The position numbers and the translations under genes are program-made. A model generated the notes under the pieces. It was not told the origin of the DNA, ran no database searches, and was given only the letters and a program-made list of their open reading frames with translations. From an uncultured Helicobacter sp. (GTDB lineage: Bacteria > Campylobacterota > Campylobacteria > Campylobacterales > Helicobacteraceae), in contig CAMXAV010000007.1 of assembly GCA_947179285.1 (NCBI GenBank), positions 1-11,639 on the forward strand: 11,639 nucleotides of DNA, in the 5' to 3' direction. Shown one piece after another: positions 7,614-11,639 of this stretch (position 1 is its first letter; each line of letters begins with the position of its first letter).

Positions 7614-8408
7614 CTACTCCACAGCCTCGAGCGCAGGCTCTTGTGCCTTAGGTTCTTTTTCTTTTTTTGTCTTGCTCTTGGTCTCTTTTTCTTGCACAGG
7701 CGCATTTTCGTCGACATAGAGAATCCGCCCGCAATGTGGGCAGGTGATGATGTCCTCACTCTTGCTAATGTCGATATAGAGTTTGTCATTGAGCCGAATA
7801 AAGCAGCCGCCGCATGCATGTTTGTAGATAGGCACAACGCTTGTGTTGCGCGCCCACTTACGAATCTTCTCGTAAAAATGCGTAATTTTTGGGTCCATAT
7901 TTTTCGTGAGTTCTATTTTTGTGTGCAGAATCTCCTCACGTTGTTTATAAATCTCATCGAGCACGCCTTGCACAGAGACGCGAAGCTCTTGTTCGCGCGT
8001 GTTCAGGCTCTCAATCTCGTCTTGGCGGCTCGCAATTTCTTCTTCTTTTGCATTCCTATTTTTGCTAAGTCGTTCGATTTCTTCGTTGGCAAATGTTACT
8101 TGCTCTTTTAGAATCTCTTCTTCAAGACTTAGCGCCTTGTTTTCTTTTTCTGTCTTAACCATCTTCCATTTGCGCGCAATGTCTTCGAGCTTTTTATTGA
8201 GCTCGGCGAGATGTGTTTCATTCTTGCTAATCTTGAGCGAAACTTCTTTGTGGTCGTCCTCTAAAAGCGTAATTTCATTTGCCAATTTATCCTTTTGTTT
8301 AATCATCTGATTGACTTCAAATTTTGCTTCAACAATGCGTGGTTCAAACGAATCGATTTTCTTATCGATTTCGGCGACTTCAATGAGTTGTTGTAAATAA
8401 CGATTCAT
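7614..8408 (-). CDS. flgZ: Coiled-coil plus C4 zinc-ribbon protein, HP0958/FlgZ-like
   Basis: A 264-residue protein with a long charged coiled coil (about 10-175), predicted to form an antiparallel hairpin, and a C-terminal zinc ribbon. The ribbon has two CxxC pairs, Cys199/Cys202 (HACGGC) and Cys223/Cys226 (CPHC), separated by 20 residues. The H. pylori homologue HP0958 is required for motility: it stabilises RpoN (sigma54) and binds flaA mRNA. The same role here is an inference from homology and from its place between the Nif3-like gene and waaA. An unusual extra is a Lys/Glu-rich low-complexity tail (about 237-264) after the ribbon. The ATG at 8408 has an excellent AAAGGAG (8420-8414) 5 bases upstream, sharing bases with the stop codon of the Nif3-like gene. 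The gene ends in two consecutive TAG stops. Confidence 0.92.
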   Translation of the reverse strand: MNRYLQQLIEVAEIDKKIDSFEPRIVEAKFEVNQMIKQKDKLANEITLLEDDHKEVSLKISKNETHLAELNKKLEDIARKWKMVKTEKENKALSLEEEILKEQVTFANEEIERLSKNRNAKEEEIASRQDEIESLNTREQELRVSVQGVLDEIYKQREEILHTKIELTKNMDPKITHFYEKIRKWARNTSVVPIYKHACGGCFIRLNDKLYIDISKSEDIITCPHCGRILYVDENAPVQEKETKSKTKKEKEPKAQEPALEAVE

Positions 8409-8418
8409 CTCTACTCCT

Positions 8419-9162
8419 TTAGAAAATAATCAATGGTTGTTGGACATCATAGCCATGCGCGCTGATTCCGAGCGATTGCAAAATCTCGAGCATGAAGGGG
8501 ACGAAAAATCTCTCGCTCTCAAAATGCCGTATGTCAAAGATTGTGCGCCCCATGCTCCGCGCAATCATCGCGTCATGATAGCGCATATCGCCGCTCAAAA
8601 GGCAATCGACATCAACAGAATCTGCCATGCTCGCGCCCGCGCCGCTGATGAGCGCGGCGGTGTGATAGGCGGGCTTGGGGTTGGCGCACGCAATCTGCGC
8701 GAGCCCAAATTTTTCTTTGAGGGTTGCGACACATTCTGTGTGCGTCCAATGCGGCTCGAAATAGGCGACAAAGCCATCGTTTGCCTGCACGGCAAAGCCC
8801 AAAACGCGCTCGACAAGCAGGCGCGAGAAGTGGCTCTTGTCGAAGTTTGTGTGCAACGCGAGCAGCGCGATGTTTTTGCGCAACAGAATCTGGGCGATGT
8901 TGGCGGGGTAGCGCGCTGTATCGAGGCATTTTAGGGGCTTAAACAACAACGGGTGATGCACCACCAAAAGCGAATCGCATGGCAATGCCTCGACAATCTC
9001 AAGCGTTGCCTCGAGGCTCACGGCAACGCTTGCGACTTGTTGTGTCGCGCTGCCGATGTTCAGCCCGCAATTGTCCCACGATTCTTGGAGGGCGAATGGC
9101 GAAAGCGAATCGAGCGCGCTTATGATGTCGCAGATTCTATGCACGTCTGCTGCCCCGCTCAT
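8419..9162 (-). CDS. Nif3-like dinuclear metal center protein
   Basis: Member of the Nif3/YbgI/DUF34 family, which is widespread and binds two metal ions; some members are described as GTP cyclohydrolase I type 2, but the reaction is not settled. The 247 residues include the family start block [11 protein letters not shown] (27-37), VVHHPLLF (67-74, metal ligands His69/His70), HTNFD (104-108), SGDMRYHDA in the C-terminal half, and DIRHFESER with the last His and Glu ligands. The open frame extends upstream to 9270, but those extra residues are the out-of-frame shadow of glyQ. ATG at 9162 is chosen because it gives the family-like N-terminus and has AAGGCG (9175-9170) 7 bases upstream. It overlaps the end of glyQ by 26 bases, so it is probably coupled to glyQ, as in the HP0959-HP0960 pair. 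Confidence 0.93.
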   Translation of the reverse strand: MSGAADVHRICDIISALDSLSPFALQESWDNCGLNIGSATQQVASVAVSLEATLEIVEALPCDSLLVVHHPLLFKPLKCLDTARYPANIAQILLRKNIALLALHTNFDKSHFSRLLVERVLGFAVQANDGFVAYFEPHWTHTECVATLKEKFGLAQIACANPKPAYHTAALISGAGASMADSVDVDCLLSGDMRYHDAMIARSMGRTIFDIRHFESERFFVPFMLEILQSLGISAHGYDVQQPLIIF

Positions 9163-10000
9163 TCTCTTGCGCCTTGTAGAGCACAGCCGATTCCTTTGCG
9201 AGCTCGCGAATCTTGAGGATATAGTTTTGGCGCTCGGTCGCCGAAATCGCCTTGCGCGCGTCAAGAACATTGAAACAATGGCTTGCCATCATCACGCAAT
9301 CATAAGCGGCAAGCGGCAGCCCCGCGGCAAGCGCCGTGCGCGATTCAGCCTCATAGCTTTCAAACAAGCCAAAGAGGCGCTCAATCGTGGCAACCTCGAA
9401 ATGGTATTTGGAGAATTGGTATTCGCTTTCCATGTGCACATCGGCATAGCGAAAGCCCTCGCTGTATTCGAGCTCGAAGACATTTTCGATGCCTTGCAAA
9501 TACATGCACAGCCGCTCCGCGCCATAAGTGAGCTCGACAGCGACAGGCTCGCAGGCGATGCCGCCGACTTGCTGAAAATAGGTGAATTGCGTAACCTCCA
9601 TGCCATCGAGCCACACTTCCCAGCCAAGCCCCCACGCGCCGAGCGTTGGTGATTCCCAATTGTCCTCGACAAAGCGAATGTCATGCTTTGTCGTGTCGAG
9701 CCCGAGCGCTTGCAGGCTCTTGAGGTAGAGTTCTTGGATATTGTCGGGGCTTGGCTTGATGAGCACTTGAAATTGATAATAACTGCCCAAGCGGTTGGGG
9801 TTTTGCCCATAGCGCCCGTCTGTTGGGCGGCGCGAAGGGGCGACATACGCAACGCTCCAAGGCGCGCTATCGAGCGAGCGCAGCAATGTCGCGGGGTGGA
9901 ATGTCCCTGCACCCGCAGGAATATCATAGGGCTGGACGATGAGGCAGCCCTGCTCTTTCCAAAACAACTGCAAGCGCAACAACAAATCAGAAAACGTCAT
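9137..10000 (-). CDS. glyQ: Glycyl-tRNA synthetase alpha subunit
   Basis: Catalytic alpha chain of the bacterial alpha2-beta2 class II glycyl-tRNA synthetase; the beta chain (glyS) is needed for tRNA recognition and is not in this window, as in H. pylori where the two genes are apart. The 287 residues are close to family length. Landmarks are [20 protein letters not shown] (13-32), [20 protein letters not shown] (51-70), and [20 protein letters not shown] (74-93). [20 protein letters not shown] follows at 107-126, then [18 protein letters not shown] (127-144), with the ATP-site block [12 protein letters not shown] after it. The ATG at 10000 lies 9 bases after AGGAG (10014-10010). A second ATG, out of frame at 10005, opens a two-codon ORF. 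It is the first gene after the best promoter in the window and so heads a seven-gene run down to lgt. Confidence 0.98.
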   Translation of the reverse strand: MTFSDLLLRLQLFWKEQGCLIVQPYDIPAGAGTFHPATLLRSLDSAPWSVAYVAPSRRPTDGRYGQNPNRLGSYYQFQVLIKPSPDNIQELYLKSLQALGLDTTKHDIRFVEDNWESPTLGAWGLGWEVWLDGMEVTQFTYFQQVGGIACEPVAVELTYGAERLCMYLQGIENVFELEYSEGFRYADVHMESEYQFSKYHFEVATIERLFGLFESYEAESRTALAAGLPLAAYDCVMMASHCFNVLDARKAISATERQNYILKIRELAKESAVLYKAQENERGSRRA

Positions 10001-10024
10001 GCCATTTAGCTCCTAAAAAACGCG

Positions 10025-10033
10025 ATTCTAGCA
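10025..10033 (-). promoter_or_regulatory. Extended -10 promoter for the glyQ run
   Basis: The minus strand reads TGCTAGAAT, an extended -10 (TGn plus TAGAAT) typical of Helicobacter vegetative promoters, which lack a conserved -35. The upstream region is AT-rich. The likely start point is near 10018, giving a leader of roughly 17 bases that includes the AGGAG site. No other -10 candidate of this quality lies between 10001 and 10101. Confidence 0.65.
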
Positions 10034-10044
10034 TAAAGAAGCTA

Positions 10045-10062
10045 AAAGTTTGATAAAACTTT
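10045..10062. repeat. Perfect 7-base-arm palindrome upstream of the glyQ promoter
   Basis: AAAGTTT (10045-10051) and AAACTTT (10056-10062) flank the 4-base loop GATA. The repeat sits at the -35 position of the glyQ promoter and 40 bases past the stop of the glycerophosphotransferase gene. Two readings are possible: an operator for a dimeric regulator of the glyQ run, or a weak AT-rich terminator for the upstream pair, since the minus strand then reads TAGCTTCTTTAT. The low GC of the stem makes an efficient intrinsic terminator doubtful. Confidence 0.45.
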
Positions 10063-10101
10063 GGCTTTAAGCAAGGCGCGGGCGAGAGGCGCAATCATGA
10101 G

Positions 10102-11181
10102 TTATAGAATCGAATCGATTGCCTCGCAGATGGCTTCCTCGCTTCTGCCGACATTAAACACGCATTCATCGCGAAATGCGGCAATCTCACTGCTCTTGTC
10201 CTCGTTTTTGTCTAGAATCTGCTTGAGCTCTTGAAAGTTTCTTGCCGCGTATCCAATGCGGTGGATATGCTTCACCATTTCTATATCATCGCTTTCTAGC
10301 GGCGCGAAAAAGACAGAGGGACGCAAAGTGCTCAAAGAGAAAGTATAGGCTGTGGTCGAACAATCGGTGATGAGTATGCGCGTTTGGGCATAGAATCTAT
10401 CCCCTGTCGATTCGTCAAAAATTAGGTGGGATTCGGACACAAAACGACTCTTTAACATCCCATACATTTCTGTAATTTTTTTGCTATATGCACTAGGGTG
10501 CGGACGATAGGCAATTTTTTCATCTGTGTTACTCAATAACCATTCGAGAATATTTGCATCATAACCCGCACACACACTAGAAGCAAACATAGAATCAACA
10601 ATCCGCAATGTTGGCGCATAGGTGATTCTATCAATGGCTCGTGTGAGACTCTGATTAAGAGAAATATCAAATTTTGGATAGCCACCATAAATGAGCTGAT
10701 TAGTATGATTTGGATGAATTCGCTTGTAGCATTCCACAAATATCTTTGAGGGGGCAATGACATAATCATGTGGAGAAACTTTTGGTGCTTGCAATATCGA
10801 ATGGGGCATATAAATTCGCTTTGCTGTTTTGCTTAAAAAACCATCTTCGATGCCAATAAGATGCGATGAATCCATTTCGATGATTATATCAATTTCTTTC
10901 AAATCAATATGAATTGGCATTTCACCTTCTGTCGTTCTAACCAACCACCCAACAGAAATATTTGACGAAAATTGAGATTCAAAATCAATTGGCATTGGTG
11001 TCGTTTTTGCCAGAACCACATTATGTTTTTGTGAGAGCTTTTTTGGAAGATTTCCAAGTTGTTTATAGTACGTTCCAAGTGGAAGAAATATGACAATATT
11101 CTTTTTTGTTGCCGAAAGGAGTTTTTTAATATTATTCGTTAAATCTATTTCGATTTTACGCACTTGTTGTTTAAGATTCAT
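10102..11181 (-). CDS. CDP-glycerol glycerophosphotransferase (TagB/TagF-like) family protein
   Basis: A 359-residue GT-B fold protein. Family-like landmarks, in order, are IYMPHS (123-128, at the place of the WHG-type His motif), a YVIAPSKIFVE block (140-150), GGYPKFD (166-172, the GxPRxD equivalent), ITYAPTLR (186-193, the yaPTwR motif), YRPHPS (225-230), ILITDCSTTAYTFSL (269-283, the ITDYSS motif) and LRPSVFF. Enzymes of this family transfer glycerol phosphate or related polyol phosphates from CDP carriers to build teichoic-acid-like polymers, capsules or modified glycans; donor and acceptor here are unknown. There is no membrane segment, so it is probably cytoplasmic and peripheral. The ATG overlaps the stop of the upstream gene (ATGA) and has AAGGAG 6 bases upstream. 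Composition is AT-rich in the N-terminal two thirds but close to the neighbouring housekeeping genes near the 3' end. Confidence 0.8.
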   Translation of the reverse strand: MNLKQQVRKIEIDLTNNIKKLLSATKKNIVIFLPLGTYYKQLGNLPKKLSQKHNVVLAKTTPMPIDFESQFSSNISVGWLVRTTEGEMPIHIDLKEIDIIIEMDSSHLIGIEDGFLSKTAKRIYMPHSILQAPKVSPHDYVIAPSKIFVECYKRIHPNHTNQLIYGGYPKFDISLNQSLTRAIDRITYAPTLRIVDSMFASSVCAGYDANILEWLLSNTDEKIAYRPHPSAYSKKITEMYGMLKSRFVSESHLIFDESTGDRFYAQTRILITDCSTTAYTFSLSTLRPSVFFAPLESDDIEMVKHIHRIGYAARNFQELKQILDKNEDKSSEIAAFRDECVFNVGRSEEAICEAIDSIL

Positions 11182-11639
11182 ATTAGACTCCTTCCGAGAA
11201 ATTCTACAATTTCTTCACTTTTAGACGAATTGCGCATGCAAAATAATACCTGTTCTTTAAGAGACTCGAGGCTATGTGCGAATAAGGCAATGATTTGTAA
11301 CATAGTAAATTGTGGCGCATCAATATCTATACTATTAAATGAAGGCATAAAAAATATTGCGGGCTTTTGGTAAAAAAACGCATAGGCATAGGCGATATGC
11401 GAGGTTGTTGTTACAAGACAGCATGTGTCTTGGAGATTCTGCAAGGAATCAATAAGGACGATTCTGTTTCTATCCTCTAGTGCATTGATAGTGGCTTGGG
11501 TGAGATTTTGAGGATTTTTGGATAAATAGAGAATATCTGCCCCAGCCCCAGCACCTAATGAATCCAAAACATCGCATAATGTCTCAAGAACCTGAATATC
11601 AAAACCATGCTCAATATTTTTTAAATAATAATTGTCCTC
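11178..11639 (-). CDS. CDP-glycerol glycerophosphotransferase-like protein, C-terminal part (5' truncated by window edge)
   Basis: The frame is open from the right edge (11639) to the TGA at 11180-11178, giving the last 153 residues of a protein whose start is outside. The TTG near 11567 is not needed as a start, because the frame continues upstream without a stop. The segment LVTTTSHIAYAYAFFYQKPAIFFMP lines up with the ITDCSTTAYTFSLSTLRPSVFFAP region of the next gene, so the two look like paralogues of the same GT-B family. Upstream family motifs (GxPRxD, RPHP) would lie beyond the window. The Asp of the ITD motif appears as Thr here, so the donor site may be altered. The gene is strongly AT-rich. 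The stop overlaps the next start by four bases, showing an operon with coupled translation. Confidence 0.65.
   Translation of the reverse strand, partial: EDNYYLKNIEHGFDIQVLETLCDVLDSLGAGAGADILYLSKNPQNLTQATINALEDRNRIVLIDSLQNLQDTCCLVTTTSHIAYAYAFFYQKPAIFFMPSFNSIDIDAPQFTMLQIIALFAHSLESLKEQVLFCMRNSSKSEEIVEFLGRSLI

Noticed and set aside
7275..8111. Long plus-strand open frame (278 codons) opposite waaA and the flgZ-like gene
   Set aside because: It spans the ends of two well-supported minus-strand genes, contains a run of Phe and Leu that mirrors Lys/Glu codons, and has no recognisable domain. It is an antisense shadow.
9163..9270. N-terminal extension of the Nif3-like protein
   Set aside because: The extra residues are Arg/Ser-rich and unlike the family, and they come from the other frame of glyQ. 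ATG at 9162 has a ribosome site and gives the expected start.
10072..10092. GC-rich stretch with repeated GGCGC as a possible intrinsic terminator
   Set aside because: Only a four-base stem can be formed on the minus strand and no T-run follows directly.
1..11639. GANTC methyltransferase (CcrM/HinfI-type) explanation for the word excess
   Set aside because: GAGTC/GACTC is not enriched (about nine seen), and the extra 5' A of AGAATC is part of the signal, so the GANTC family as a whole is not favoured.
1..11639. Search for tRNA, rRNA, CRISPR array, insertion sequence or toxin-antitoxin pair
   Set aside because: No cloverleaf, regularly spaced repeats, transposase motifs or small paired genes were seen; nearly all sequence is used by the thirteen minus-strand genes.

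Overview
The window reads as a piece of a Helicobacter-like Campylobacterota (Epsilonproteobacteria) chromosome. That call rests on two gene runs. Recalled from H. pylori, and not searched here, they match the HP0181-HP0184 neighbourhood (cvpA, lysS, glyA, DUF1882 protein) and the HP0955-HP0960 neighbourhood (lgt, rluA-type pseudouridine synthase, waaA, HP0958/FlgZ zinc-ribbon protein, Nif3-like protein, glyQ). All thirteen genes lie on the minus strand, so transcription runs from high to low coordinates. No rRNA, tRNA, insertion sequence or CRISPR array is visible, and no gene-free stretch is longer than about 100 bases.

Region by region, in the direction of transcription: (a) 11639-10102 holds two overlapping genes of the CDP-glycerol glycerophosphotransferase (TagB/TagF-like) family. 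The first is cut by the window edge. Both are mostly AT-rich, unlike the rest, and look like an accessory surface-polymer segment. (b) 10101-10001 is a short intergenic region with a palindrome and a good extended -10 promoter. (c) 10000-4454 is a tightly packed run: glyQ, nif3-like, flgZ-like, waaA, rluA-like, a small STAS-like gene and lgt. Several junctions overlap or are under 25 bases. (d) 4453-4390 is a 64-base gap with a second, weaker promoter candidate. (e) 4389-1 is cvpA, lysS, glyA, the DUF1882 gene and the start of a SPOR-type membrane protein that runs off the left edge.

Functionally, the two housekeeping runs combine translation (glyQ, lysS, rluA-like), one-carbon metabolism (glyA) and envelope assembly (waaA for lipid A-Kdo, lgt for lipoproteins, cvpA and the SPOR-type protein at the inner membrane). 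They also include a flagellar regulator homologue (flgZ-like). The close spacing suggests two main transcription units, one from the glyQ promoter and one from the cvpA promoter.

The points most worth a second look are a strong excess of the word AGAATC/GATTCT on both strands, a composition break inside the glycerophosphotransferase gene near 10440, a STAS-like gene between the pseudouridine synthase and lgt, and a DUF1882 protein with primase-like motifs but no complete catalytic acid set.
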